A stretch of 64,000 nt of DNA from Euonymus europaeus (Eukaryota; Streptophyta; Magnoliopsida; Celastrales; Celastraceae): the NCBI GenBank assembly GCA_963580455.1, contig OY756966.1:12341001-12405000 (forward strand), written 5' to 3'. The position numbers and the translations under genes were made by a program. Every line of letters begins with the position of its first letter. Position 1 is the first letter of the stretch. Below the pieces are notes generated by a model that searched no databases, was not told where the DNA came from, and saw nothing but the letters and a program-made list of their open reading frames with translations. Positions 1-11,683 of this stretch are shown here, piece after piece.

Positions 1-8
1 TGAGAGAG

Positions 9-1907
9 TTGGATAGCCAGTTGCGGGAGTTGCAGGGTCTAGGATTTATCAGACCCAGTACTTCACCATGGGGTGCTCCAATTCTCTTCGTGAAGAAGAA
101 GGACAGATCGATGAGGATGTGTGTGGACTACAGGAAGTTGAATAGGGTGACTGTGAAGAATAAGTACCCGTTACCGAGGATAAATGATTTGTTTGATCAA
201 TTGAGGGGTAGTCACTATTACTCCAAGATTGATCTCAGGTCAGGTTATCAACAATTGAGGATTCGGGAGGAGGACATATCGAAGACGGCATTTCGTACTC
301 GATATGGTCATTATGAGTTTCCGGTCATGCCGTTTGGGCTGACCAATGCCCCAGCAGCTTTTATGGATTTGATGCATAGAGTGTTCAGACAGTATCTTGA
401 CCAGTTTGTGATAGTCTTTATCGATGATATATTGGTGTATTCGGCCACAGAGGGGGAGCATAGGGGGCATTTGGAGATTGTTCTGCAGACACTCAGAGAG
501 CATCAGTTGTATGCCAAGCTGAGTAAGTGCGAGTTTTGGGCGACTCAGGTGAGATTCTTAGGGCATGTGATATCCAGAGTTGGAGTGGAAGTGGATCCTG
601 CCAAGGTGGAGGCTGTGTTGGATTGGAGGACTCCGAGGATAGTGGGAGAGATTCGTAGTTTCCTGGGATTAGCAGGTTACTACAGGAGGTTTATAGAGGG
701 ATTTTCATGGATTGCTTCACCGATGACTGCGTTGACGCGGAAGGGTGTTCCTTTCGTATGGACTGATAGATGTGAGCAGGCTTTTCGAGAGCTGAAGACC
801 CGACTCACATCACCTCCAGTCCTGACCACTCCGGATAGTGGTATTGGTTACCATGTATATTGTGATGCTTCAGGGATTGGTTTAGGTTGTGTGCTCATGC
901 AGCAGGAGAGGGTGGTGGAGTATGCTTTACGACTGTTGAAGCCACATGAGAGGAGTTATCCCGTATATGATTTGGAGTTGGCTGCTATAGTGTTCGCACT
1001 TAAGCCGTGGAGACATTACCTTTATGGGGAGCAGTTTGAGGTGTTTTCAGATCACAGGAGTTTACGACACTTATTTACACAAAAGGATCTGAATCAGAGG
1101 CAGCGGAGATGGATAGAGTACCTTGGAGATTATGATTTCTCATTGCAGTATCATCCAGGCAAGGCCAATGTGGTGGCTGACGCCTTGAGTAGAAAGTTGG
1201 CAGTGGCACGACTGTCACTGCGGGAGTTTGAGTTGGTGGACATCATTGGGCAGTACCGATTAGATGTTAGTGACAGGGGTGATAGATGTTCCCTGAGCAG
1301 TTTGGTGAGTCGTCCAGCACTAGTACAGAAGGTGTTGGATGCACAGCTTGGTGATGCGATGTTTGGTGATATTGAGGATATGGATGGTTGGATTCGAGGT
1401 GTTGATGGAGGAGTTCGTTTTAGAGGTCGATTGGTGGCTCCAGAAGATGTCGAGTTGAGAGATGAGGTACTTAGAGAGGCACACTATTCTCAGTTCGCGA
1501 TACATCCTGGTGCTACTAAGATGTATCGAGATGTACGGAGACAGTATTGGTGGAGCAGACTGAAGAGAGATGTGGCCCAGACTATGTTGAGATGTCTCAC
1601 CTGTCAGCAGGTGAAGGCAGAGCATAGAAGACCTTCTGGATTGTTACAGTCGCTTCCATTGCCTGAGTGGAAGTGGGAGCATGTGTGTATGGATTTTGTG
1701 ATGGGTTTATCGAGGACTGTGAGAAGACATGATACTGTGTGGGTTGTTGTTGATAGATTGACGAAGACTGCTCACTTTTTACCGATTCAACAGACTGACT
1801 CGGTGGAGGCACTTACTAGACTTTACATTCGGGAGGTCGTACGGCTACATGGGGTATCCGTGTCCATTGTATCCGATAGGGATCCTCGTTTCACTTCTCA
1901 CTTTTGA
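9..1907 (+). pseudogene. pol: Chromovirus pol: reverse transcriptase, RNase H, integrase N-terminal half
   Basis: This reading frame, entered from the left of the window, copies the element RNA into DNA and begins its integration. RT occupies roughly residues 1-190 and carries the conserved VDYRKLN region, MPFGLTNAP, and the catalytic FIDD box inside [10 protein letters not shown]. RNase H follows at about residues 280-395 with its acidic residues in YCDAS, DLELAA, SDHRSL and ADALSR. The integrase zinc-binding HHCC domain is visible near residues 490-540 (EAHYSQ, AIHPG, LRCLTC). The first two catalytic aspartates are in the MDFVMG segment and SDRDPRF. The frame ends at a TGA (1905-1907) placed where the family normally has Trp inside the integrase core, and homology continues in the same frame afterwards. 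The stop is therefore a nonsense mutation, not the gene end. Confidence 0.92.
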
Positions 1908-2372
1908 AGCAGTTTTCAGGACACTCTGGGGGCGATGTTGAGTTTTAGTACAGCGTTTCACCCACAGACTGATGGTCAGAGTGAGAGGACTATACAGATT
2001 TTGGAGGATATGCTTCGGTCACGTGTTATGGATTTCAAGGGTGATTGGGAGACGCATATTCCACTGGTAGAGTTTGTGTATAACAACTCTTACCAGAGTA
2101 GTATTCAGATGGCACCATTTGAGGCACTTTATGGTAGACCTTGTAGGTCACCACTTTGTTGGTCGGAGGCTGTGACAGTTATCAGACAGCGGCTTCTGAC
2201 TGCTCAGTCACGTCAGAAGAGTTATGCAGATCGGAGACGGAGACCTCTAGAGTTTCAGGTGGGTGACCATGTATTCCTCAAGGTTAGTCCGAAGCGATGG
2301 ATACAACGTTTCGGTAGATCAAGGAAGTTAACCCCAGGTTTATTGGGCCATTTGAGATCTTGGAGAGAGTAG
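1908..2372 (+). pseudogene. pol: Chromovirus integrase, second half of the catalytic core
   Basis: This segment continues in the same frame as the upstream pol after the TGA at 1905-1907. It holds the integrase catalytic Glu in TDGQSERTIQ and the conserved NNSYQSSIQMAPFEALYGR region. A basic linker follows that normally leads into the chromodomain. Near 2331-2337 the reading frame slips. From there the expected family sequence is readable only in another frame, which implies a single-base deletion, and this frame closes at 2372 after about ten unrelated residues. There is no independent start, so on its own it would not be translated. It is recorded as a fragment of the same gene. Confidence 0.88.
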
Positions 2373-2692
2373 GGAGTTTGGCTTATAGGTTGGCATTGCC
2401 ACCAAAGCTATCCGGAGTTCATGGTGTGCTCCATGTTTCTATGTTACGAAGGTATCATCGGGATCCCTCCCATATTATTGATTGGTCGACTCTGGAGATT
2501 GGAGAGGATGCTACCTATGAGGTACGTCCGGTTCGGATTTTGGATAGCCAGATACGGAGATTGCGTTCGAAGACCATACCCTTGGTTAAGGTGTTATGGC
2601 AGCATTATAGAGTTCATGATGCTACTTGGGAGGTGGAGTCAGATATGCGGGAGCGCTATCCGGACTTGTTTACGACATTGGTATTCTTTTGA
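2360..2692 (+). pseudogene. pol: Chromovirus integrase C-terminus with chromodomain
   Basis: Family homology really begins about 20 bases upstream of this frame's first ATG. The frame carries the SLAYRLALPPKLSGVHGVLH segment typical of plant chromovirus integrases, then a chromodomain (about residues 60-105) with PLVKVLWQHY and ATWEVESDMRERYPDLF. Chromodomains at this position are thought to steer integration to heterochromatin by binding histone marks. That fits this copy lying inside a satellite array, but the targeting itself is inferred. The aromatic positions expected in the binding pocket are only partly visible. The final stop at 2690-2692 is the natural end of pol, about 75 bp before the polypurine tract. 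Confidence 0.87.
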
Positions 2693-2765
2693 TTTATACT
2701 AATTATTTTACCCTTGAGTAGTTAATAATTACCTTTTATATAATTTCGAGGACGAAATTGTTTTC

Positions 2766-2778
2766 TAAGGGAGGAGGA
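2766..2778 (+). other. Polypurine tract, plus-strand primer site
   Basis: A purine run (taagggaggagga) lies immediately before the TG that opens the 3' LTR. This is the position where an RNase H-resistant RNA primer starts plus-strand DNA synthesis in LTR elements. Confidence 0.8.
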
Positions 2779-3811
2779 TGTAATATCCCGAACCCAAATT
2801 TTTTTAAAAAAATATAATAATTTTTCGGATTTGATATTTTTAATAAATACTACATATTTTTAGAAAACTATTGACGAAAGAATCAGCTGAATCGGAGTTG
2901 AATTGGATTTGTAACGAATTTTGGAAGTTTAGGTAAACGAGGGGCAAAAGTGTCATTTCAGTTCGAAAATCTGGTAAAAAACCAGATTTGGCTTCATCTT
3001 CTCCAGTACACGCGAGGGTGAGAGAGAAAATGGAAATTTGAAATGGGTTTTTCGTGTTTGTGGTTCGATTGGGGCAAGTGAGGTGTCGAAACGAAGCTTG
3101 TTGAGAGAGGAACGAAACCCAACCAGAATCGTCGTCATCAGACCAGCACAGGAGGCGGAATCAAGCGGCAAAGTTTTGGTTTTCGACGACTTCCGAGCTC
3201 GATCCCGGTCGATTCCGAAGGAGTTTCGGAACGAGACAGGTACCAATGGATTGTTCGTCTTAAGAGCTTTAATTTGATATATGGTTCGCTGGAAAAGGTC
3301 GTCGGAATCGTCGGCTCCGGCGACGGTAGTGGCGGTGACACTGTTCACCGGTGACACGAGTTGATCGGTTTGACTTTTACCCGAGTTGACTTTGACCGGG
3401 TTTGACTTTTCACCCGAGTTGACCGGGTTTGACCCGAGTTGACTTTGACTCGAATTGACTTTTGACCTGATTTGACCGTTGACTTTTAGTTGACTTTTCC
3501 GTATTTTGACTGTCGTGCATACATATCCGTTTTTTGATGCAGGAGGTTGATTTGGGGATTTTGGATTGGGATTTCGGACGTACTACGGATTAGCGTAGTC
3601 GAGATTTCAGGTAGGGATTCTGCCCTACTTCTTATTTGGGGTTCTGGGGGTTCCGTATTAGACGGACTCCTATTTGTCTATTGGTGTGAAATTCCCGGAG
3701 TGGGCCGGATTGTTGTCCGTTCGCGGGCCGTTGTGGATTTGGAGATGGGTTGGGGGTAGTGGACCATGGCCCTGTAACGGCTGGCTGGACCTGGAGGGTC
3801 GGGTCGTTACA
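2779..3811 (+). repeat. 3' LTR of the chromovirus, about 1033 bp
   Basis: The LTR opens with TGTAATATCCCG right after the polypurine tract and closes with GTTACA at 3811, giving the expected short inverted ends (TGTAA / TTACA). Satellite sequence resumes at 3812. The first 100 bp are A/T rich. The interior holds a dense TTGAC cluster (separate entry). Short open frames on both strands in 2953-3760 have no recognisable product and are treated as chance. Confidence 0.88.
3370..3510 (+). promoter_or_regulatory. Cluster of 14 TTGAC (W-box core) motifs in the LTR
   Basis: Fourteen copies of TTGAC, all on the plus strand, start at 3370, 3386, 3392, 3402, 3419, 3429, 3439, 3445, 3455, 3462, 3472, 3479, 3490 and 3506. 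TTGAC followed by C or T is the core bound by plant WRKY transcription factors, and about half the copies sit in a loose 'cccgagttgacttt' repeat. Transcription control by WRKY factors is inference. The cluster could equally be a degenerate tandem repeat with no regulatory role. Confidence 0.5.
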
Positions 3812-6800
3812 GTAATTTGGAAATAAAGCAACAATAAAAATTGCACATCTATCAAGAATGATGGTTCAAAATTACACAAATTTCTTTATGGAGGAGCTTT
3901 TGACGGTTTTGTTCATTTGTGAACAAAAGTTGGTCTTTCGGCAACGAAACAATTTACGAAATGTATGCTAGTGAATTTGGACATAAAGCAACAATAAAAA
4001 GGGCACATCTATCGGGAATGATGGTTCAGAATTTTTCAATTGTCTCCATGAAGTTGCTTTCAATGATTTTGTTCATTTGTGAACAGAAGTTGGTCTTTTG
4101 GAAACGAAACAATCTACGAAGTGTAAATTAGTGAATTTGGACTTTGGCAATGAAATAATGTACGAAGCGTATACTATTAAATTTGGACATAAAAAATAAT
4201 AGAAAGTGCACAACTACCAATTTTGATAGTTCGGAATTACTCAATTCTCACCATGGTTGAGCATTTAACGTTTTTCTCGATTTGTGAACGAAAGTTGGTC
4301 TTTTGTCACTGAAACAATCTATGAAGCTTATACTAGTAAATTTTAATATAAACCAATAATAAAAAGTGCACACCTATTGGGAATGATGGTTCAGAATCAC
4401 TCAATTCTCTCCATGGAGGTGCATTTAACGTTTTGGTCCATTTGGCGATGAAAGTTGATCTTTTGGCAACGAAATAATCTACAAAGCGTATACTAGTAAA
4501 TTTAAAACTGAGCAACAATAAAAGTGCACATCTATCAAAAACGATGTTTCAGAACTTTGCAATTCTCTCCATGGTGTGGCTTTTAACGGTTTATACATTT
4601 GTGAACGAAAGTTAGTCTTCCGGCAACAAAACAATCTACGAATCCTATAATAGTACATTTGGACATAAAGGTACAATTGAAAGTGTACACATATCAAGGA
4701 TGATGGCTCGGAATTATTCAATTATCTCCATAGAGGAGCTTTTGATGGTTTTGTCCATTTGTGAAAGAGAATTGATCTTTTAGCAATGAAACAATCTACG
4801 AAGCATATACTAGTAAATTTAGATACAAAGCAATAATAAAAAGTGCACATCTATCAAGAATGATTTTTCGAAAATACTCAATTCTCTCCATAGAGGGGCT
4901 TTTAATGGTTTTGTCCATTTTTGAACGATCGTTGGTATTTTGGCAACGAAACAATCTACGAAGGGTATACTAGTAAATTTGGACATAAAGCAACAATAAA
5001 AAGTGCACATCTATTAAGAATGATGTTTCAAAATTACTCATTTTTGTCCATGGAGGAGCTTCTAATGGTTTTCTCCATTTGTGATTGAAAGTTGGTTTTT
5101 TGGCAACGAAATAATTTACGAAACGTATACTAGTAAACTTAGACATAAAACAACAATAAAAGGTCCACACCTATCGGGAATGATGGTTCGGAATTTTTCA
5201 ATTCTCTTCATGGAGGAGCTTTGAACGATTTTGTCCATTTGTGAATGAAAGTTGGTGTTTTGGCAACAAAATGATCTACGAAGCGTATGATATTGAATTT
5301 GGGCATAAAGCAACAATAAAGAGTGCACACTATCAATTTTGATGATTCGAAATTACACAATTTTCTCCATGTAGGTGTTTTCGCTTTGTAGGTGCTATTA
5401 ACGGTTTTGCCCATTTATGAATGAAAGTTGGTCTATGGCAAGGAAACAATTTGCGAAGCGTATAGTAATAAATTTGGATATAAACCAACAATAAAAAATG
5501 CACACCTATCAATTTTGATGGTTCAAAATTAATCACTTCTCTCCATGGCGAGCTTTTAACGATTTTGCGCATTTGGGAAAAAAATTTGTTCTTTCGGCAA
5601 GGAAACAATTTACGAAGCGTATACTAGTAAATTTGGTCATAAAGCAACAATAAAAAGTTTACACCTATAAGGAATGATGATTGGAATTTTTAAATTCTCT
5701 ACATGGGGAAGTTTTCTACGGTTTTGTTCATTTGTGAAAGAAAATTGGTCTTTTGGCTAAGAAACAATCTACGAAACATATAATAGTGAATTTGGATATA
5801 AAACAACAATAAAAAGTGCACACCTATCAATTTTGATAGTTGGAAATTACTCAATTCTCTCCATGTAGGTGTTCTCGTTATGTTGGTGCTTTTAACGGTT
5901 TTGCCCATTTGTGAACGAAAGTTGGTCTTTTGGCAAGGAAACAATCTGCGAAGCGTATAATAGTAATTTTTTTCATAAAACAACAATAAAAAAAGTGCAC
6001 ACCTATAAAATTTGTTGATTCAGAATTACTCAATTCTCTCCATGGAGGTGCTTTTAACGATTTTACATATTTGAAAAAAAAGTTGCAATTTTGGTAACGA
6101 AAAATCTACGAAGCGTATACTAGTATATTTCGAAAGAAAGCAACAATAAAAAGTGCACACCTATCAAGAGTTATGGTTCAAAAATTTTCAATTCTTTTCA
6201 TGGAGGAGCTTTTAACGGTTTTGTCTATTTGTGAACGAAAGTTGGTCTTTTACCAACGAAATACTCTGTGAAGCATATAAAAGTAAATTTGGACATAAAG
6301 CAACAACAAAAGTGCACAACTATCAACTTTGATAGTTCGGAATTACTCAATTCTCTCTTGGGAGGAGCATTTAACGGTTTGTCCATTTTTGTATGAAAGT
6401 TGAACTTTTGGCGCTGAAACAATCTACGAAGCTTATACTAGTAAATTTGGTCATAAAGAAACAATAAAAAGTACACGCCTATCAATTTTAATGGTTACAA
6501 ATTCCTCAACTCTTTCCATGGAGAAGCTTTTAACGATTTCGTCCATTTGTGAATGAATGTTGGTCTTTCGGCAACGAAATAATCGACGATGTTTATACTA
6601 GTAAATTTGGTTATAAAACAATAACAAAAAGTGCACACCAATCAAGTTTGATGGTTGAGAATTACTCAATATTTTTCATTGAGGAACTTTTAATGGTTTT
6701 TTCTACTTGTGAACAAAAAGTTGGTCTTTTAGCAACAAAACTATCTACGAAGTGTATACTAGTAAATTTGGACATAAAAAAACAATAAAAAATGCACACC

Positions 6801-8236
6801 TATAAGGAATGATGGTTCGGAATTACTCAACTGTCTCCTAGAGGAGCTTTTAACGATTATGTCCATTTGTGAATGAAAATTGGTCTTTTCACAATGCTGA
6901 TACAATCTACGAAGAGTACACTAGTAAATTTGGACATAATACAACAATAAAAGTGCACACCAATCATGAATGATGGTTCTGAATTACTCATATCTCTCCA
7001 AGGAGGACCAAAAAAGGGTTTTGTCTCTCTGTGAGCGAAAGTTGCTCTTTTGACAAAAAAAAATCTACCAAGCTTTTAACAGATTTTTCCATTTGTGAAT
7101 GAAAGTTGGTCTTTCGGCAACGAAACAATCTATGAACTTTGATAGTTTGGAATTACTCAATACTGTCAATGGTGGAATTTTTAACGGTTTTAACCATTTG
7201 TGAACAAAAGTTGTTCTTCCGGCATTGAAACAATTTACGAATCATATGCTAGTAAATTTGGACATAAAGTAACAATAAAAGGTTCATATTTATCAATTTT
7301 GATGGTTCGGAATGACTCAATTCTCTCCATGGAGGATCTTTTAACGATTTAGTGGATTTGTGAATGAAAGTTGGTCCTTTGGCAACGAAACAATCTACGA
7401 AGCGTACGCTATTGAATTTGGTCATGAAACAACAATAAAAATTGCACTCCTATCAAGAATGATGGTTCGAAATTATTCAAATCTCTCCATGGAGTACCTT
7501 TTATTGACTTTGTCCATTTATGAGTGAAAGTTGGTTTTCGGCAACGAAACATTCTACGAAGCATACTAGTAAATTTGGACATAAAACAACAACAAAAAGT
7601 ACACAGCTATCAAGAATGATGGATCCGAATTATTCACTTCTCTCCATAGAGGAGCTTTTTAACAGTTTTGTCCATTTGTGATGAAAGTTGGTCTTTTGGC
7701 AATGAAACAATCTATGTAGTGTATACTAGTAAATTTGGATATAAAGCAACAATAAAGAGTTCACAACTATTAGTTTTGATGGTTGAGAATTACTCAATTC
7801 TTCCCATCGAGTAGCTTTTAACAATTTTGAACGAAAGTTGTTCTTTTGGCAACGAAAGAATATACGAAGCGTATACAAGTAAACTTGGGCATACAACAAT
7901 AATAAAAAGTCCACACCTATCAATTTTGATGGTTAGGAAATACTCAATTCTCTCTCGGAGAAGCTTTTAACTATTTTCTCCATTTGTGAGCGAAAGTTGG
8001 TCTTTTGGCAACGAAACAGTTTACGAAGTGTATACTAGTAAATTTGGACATAAAGCAACAATAAAAAGATGCACAACTACCAATTTTGATGGTTTAAAAT
8101 TATTCAATTCTCCGCACGAAAGAGCTTTTAACAGTTTTGTCTATTTGTGAACAAAAGTCGGTCTTTTGGCAACGAAACAATCTACAAAGCGTATGCTTGT
8201 AAATTTGGACATAAATCAATAATAAAAGATGCACAC
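3812..8236 (-). repeat. Left satellite array, about 159-bp monomers, diverged, minus orientation
   Basis: About 28 tandem monomers. Spacings measured between successive gtgcac markers (4206, 4366, 4524, 4683) are 158-160 bp. Each monomer reads like the reverse complement of the main array at 17022-57518. For example, gcttttaacggttttgtccatttg here corresponds to caaatggacaaa...gttaaaagc there. Copies differ from one another much more than in the main array and no higher-order period is evident, so this is an older, unhomogenised flank. Truncated monomers occur near 7070 and 7130. Scattered open frames here are not conserved between monomers and are considered non-coding. Confidence 0.93.
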
Positions 8237-9432
8237 TGTTGGTTTTTAAAATACCCTACTCGCAAGTGCACTAGTCGAAGGGATAGCACAAGTAGTCAGT
8301 AGAGATCATATCCACAGAGACAGAGTTATAATTGATCCAAGTGCTTATTTGTATATATTTATGGACAATGCAAGAAATTAAAGTTCCGCTCAAGTTGATT
8401 GGGTTTGCAATTTAATACGAATGCAAGCAAGAAAAATAAAGTGTTTTTGAAATTTTTGTATTGAAGAATGCAAATGCTAATGCAATTTATCATTAGGCAA
8501 GTTATACTAATGCAATGAATTCAAGTAAAAGAATGACGCACCAAGGCTTCGAAATCCACCAAGGGTCAATGATGTGCAAACACAACCAATTCACTCACAC
8601 ATTTATCAATCCGGGTATAACGAATCCGTACCTAAGTCGGTTTTAGCGCACTCAAGCCAATTTCCCTCATATCAATTACTAGCCATCTTATTGGTCTAGG
8701 TTGGATGTTCCTATCAACATGCTAGCCATCTTATTGGTCTAGACATGCATAAGAATTCATGAAAGCTCAATGGAAATAGGATTCATACAAACTTGTTCCA
8801 AACCTAATGGAAACAACAATTGCAATCTAAGGTCAAAAGAAGCGTGATTAATTAGATATTTCACCATCTACAAAATCTATCAAACAAATCCATTCAAAAC
8901 CCTAAGTGGTGACCAAGCACAAAGAGAAGAAGAATCCACAATAATCATAGAAACCAAAGATTTATACCCAAAAAGATTCACATATAAACAAATCAATTCA
9001 TACAACCATCATTCAACCCAAGGGTTCATCCTAGCCTTGGTGATAAAGATTTTAGCTACACATAGAGAGAGAAAGAGACAAGCAAAGAGAGAGATGTCAA
9101 CAAGAATTTTCTTGCAGGAGCGCCTAGGCGTGTAGGAAATTCGCCTAAGCGCACCTCGCCTAGGCGTTGTTTTAGAAAAACAGTTTTCCCTAAAATTTTC
9201 CAATTCCACTCTATTCTGTGCGTGGCCCGTACCGCCTAGGCGTGTATAAATCACGCCCAGGATAATTTTCAAGCTAATTCTTGCTCTCATCTTGCCCACC
9301 TTTTTGTTCTGCACCATCAATTGCCTATCAAAATCCAAGACAATAGATAAATGTACCGAATTGACAATACCAATGAGATAATAGAGGGTTATTATCACCA
9401 AAAACAAGAGGTATATTCATACCTATCAAACA
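8237..9432 (-). repeat. 3' LTR of the minus-strand element, about 1196 bp
   Basis: On the minus strand the LTR begins TGTTTGATAGG at 9432, directly after the polypurine tract, and ends CCAACA at 8237, where satellite stops. The ends form TGTT/AACA. On the plus strand the motif gatcatatccacagagaca near its end is the kind seen in many plant gypsy LTR ends. A possible minus-strand TATA (tataaat, 8961-8967) lies about 470 bp into the LTR. A 21-bp direct repeat starts at 8679 and 8722. The three left CGCCTAGGCG palindromes (9121, 9157, 9233) are in its first third. If the insertion duplicated its target, cacac (8232-8236) is the retained copy. Confidence 0.78.
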
Positions 9433-9447
9433 CCCCACACTTAAACC
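9433..9447 (-). other. Polypurine tract of the minus-strand element
   Basis: The minus strand reads ggtttaagtgtgggg immediately before the LTR start. This is the primer position for plus-strand synthesis, and its wording is typical of Athila-like plant elements. Confidence 0.65.
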
Positions 9448-10547
9448 CTACTCGTCCTCGAGTACAACTAATTTAAAGATACTCATGAAAAGTAAAATCC
9501 TAACTCACTGACGCAGGAATCGCAATTGCATTTAGCATATGCAACAAGCCGTTAAACCCCTAGGTGTCCCTAGTGGAGGAGTGTTGTCTCCTGAGAGCTT
9601 ACAAGAACGATACCCACAAACGTTTCTATCAAATGAGCGCAAACACCCCACACTTACATCACACTATATACTCAACGAATAATTTCCGTCTACTCAATTG
9701 CTCCTTTAATGTGGTGTGATGTGCAAGAGAAAATGTCAACATGTGGCTTCCAAGAGTTTATATATATGTATTAAACATAGTCGCATTCCAAGAATCGCAA
9801 CAACAACAAAGTAGCAATACCAAGGCACATTTATTTATATATATATATATGCTTTTTTCTTTTTTTCTTTTTTTTTTGAACTAGGACTGTGCAATGCTTA
9901 CTCCATTAAGCTTTCTACTCAACCCATGTAGCGAATTCTCGACCAATGACTCCCAACCAGTTGGCTTAGGGCATTAGGTGATAAGACACCCCTCAGATCA
10001 ATTATTCGAATTAAAAAGGCTTCGAAGTTAAGCTAGCCTAGAATGTTCATCATGGTTGTCTCATCTTTTTACGCGAAACTCGAGTTGATTAGACAAGAGC
10101 CCCGGTTACTCAATAAGACGCAAGAGCGGAACATGTTTTTTTTTTTTTTTTCGGTACACAATATAAATAACTAGTGCCAAACGTATCACCAACATGTGTC
10201 CAAGCTCATCATAGGCAGAAACCACAGTTAACACATATATCCGTCCAAGTCATACCCTACAACACTTTAGTGCAAGTGAATTCATTTATTATGCAATCTA
10301 GTAGACTTCAAAAATTCACTCAAGCATATAGGAGGTAAAGACGGGATTAAACAGCTCCGATTAGAAACAAATATAATAAGTACCGGAGGTCAAATTCAGA
10401 TCAGGCAATATCCAAAATGAGCAATACATACAAAATAAAGTACTCTCACCCCCCCAACTGCAAAATAAGCTTTGTCCTCAAAGCGTGAAACAGGTATATG
10501 AATAAAATGGAGGACAAGCCAAGAAAAACGCAACCTAGAGATGGAGT
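9448..10547 (-). other. 3' untranslated region of the minus-strand element
   Basis: No coding potential is visible. The region holds a TA microsatellite and pyrimidine run at about 9835-9877 (an A/G-rich run on the element's sense strand), a T-run at 10137-10152, and a G-run motif (read on the minus strand as aaagcttattttgcagttggggg) around 10447-10474. A matching ggacaa...ggttgggggtgg motif lies at the same place in the plus-strand partner element (about 13868-13900). Confidence 0.6.
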
Positions 10548-11683
10548 CTAGGAGGAGGGACCGCCAGAGGGTCTGCGACGAGCAAATGTGATATAGCGGT
10601 CGCGTCGTAGCTCCACCAATATGTCGAGCATGGCCCGAGTCTACTCCGTATGTGCCTGGAACTGCTGCTGGACATACTCCGTATGGCCTGGAACTGCTGC
10701 TGCAGGGAGCGCTGACCATCCTCAAGCTGTGTAAGCTAAGCTCGTAGCTCGTCCATCTGCATAGTAGGTGCAGCAGCATCAGTAGCCGGCTCCTCATCAG
10801 CCTCAACAACAACACCCGGATCGCGCTCCGCCTGAGCACGTCTATGGTGAATATCTTTCATACGAGATATACTGATGTGCCAATGGCGCATGTCGACTTC
10901 TTCCATCAGAAGGGTCTCAGGGCGCATATCGAAAGGGATCGCTCTAAGACGAGCCTTTAATCGCGGGATAATACGAGGCAAAAAGAGTTTCTTCACACCA
11001 ACACTCTCATCCTCAACACGCCTCCTAATCTCTAGAAAAGACCGAACATAATAGCAGCCCAGATCAATCCATATGCCAGCCCATATACAGTATAAGATCT
11101 CTAAAATCTCTCGCCTCTGCTCGCTATGATGCCCTGCTAGCCATAAGTTCTGGTGCAAGATCCGATCTACCAGCCACATAGATTCTGGCAGGCTAGATTT
11201 CCTCAAGAAAGTCCCATGTGTGCCACCCAACTGCTCCACCATCCTAGAGTGCTGCTGCGGCTCGGTACTAGATAAAGGCGGTAAGAATTCGCTGTCAGCA
11301 AGCCGAAAAATGGGGTATCCAATGCAAGCACACACATCTGCAGCGGAGAAAGTAACCAATCTAGAGGTCAATGTAACATTATAATGACCGCTGTTGGTTG
11401 CCTGGACTGTGCGATAGAATGTACGCACTAGCTGTGGATACACCGGTATGTCATGAGCCACATCATCCGGAACAGCAAGAAAAGGGCATAATTGGCGGAG
11501 CCGACCTAAAGGCTCACTCGTGGACCCCACACTAGCGTAAAGTGTACCAGATATATAAACCTCTAGCACAATGGGAGCTACCTCAAAAAGCCTAGCAGTG
11601 GCAGCAGAGGATGATCCCTTAGCTGGTGCAGTGTGAGCAGATTCCCTTGGGCACTTGTGTGCGATACCCTTAGTTCTGGGCAT
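10548..11683 (-). pseudogene. Retroelement ORF in env position, 'putative plant transposon protein' type
   Basis: The frame opens at ATG 11683 and runs 315 codons to a TAG at 10736-10738. Homology to the C-terminus of the partner ORF at 12776-13756 carries on past the stop (LTQLEDGQRSLQQQFQA), so the TAG is premature. Beyond it, a short tandem duplication around 10651-10705 with a one-base difference shifts the frame, and a second TAG follows before the final stop near 10548. The protein resembles the uncharacterised family annotated in plants as putative plant transposon protein (name recalled, not searched). Shared motifs with its partner include YPQLVRTFYRT, ADVCACIGYP, LPESMWLVD and FLPRII. 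No signal peptide, membrane helix or catalytic motif is apparent, so an envelope role is not supported. The function is unknown. Confidence 0.7.

Larger units (their letters stand above)
1..3811 (+). mobile_element. Ty3/gypsy chromovirus (Tekay/Del-like), 3' part
   Basis: The window opens inside the pol gene of an LTR retrotransposon and runs through reverse transcriptase, RNase H, integrase, chromodomain, a polypurine tract and the 3' LTR. The order RT-RNaseH-INT identifies Ty3/gypsy, and the C-terminal chromodomain identifies a chromovirus. The style of the polypurine tract and of the LTR start is like the Tekay/Del group, which is a recognition from memory. The 5' LTR, gag and protease lie left of the window. 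The LTR end at 3811 is followed directly by satellite sequence, so the element inserted into the tandem array. The target duplication would be 3812-3816 (gtaat), but its partner is outside the window. One nonsense codon and one frameshift in pol make this copy non-autonomous. Confidence 0.9.

Noticed and set aside
3812..8236. CENP-B-box-like motif in the satellite (ttcggcaacgaaac)
   Set aside because: It does not satisfy the essential positions of the mammalian box and is not kept in the main array.
9009..9407. Minus-strand open frame of 132 codons
   Set aside because: It lies within the LTR of the minus-strand element, shows no domain, and spans the promoter/leader part. A chance frame is more likely.
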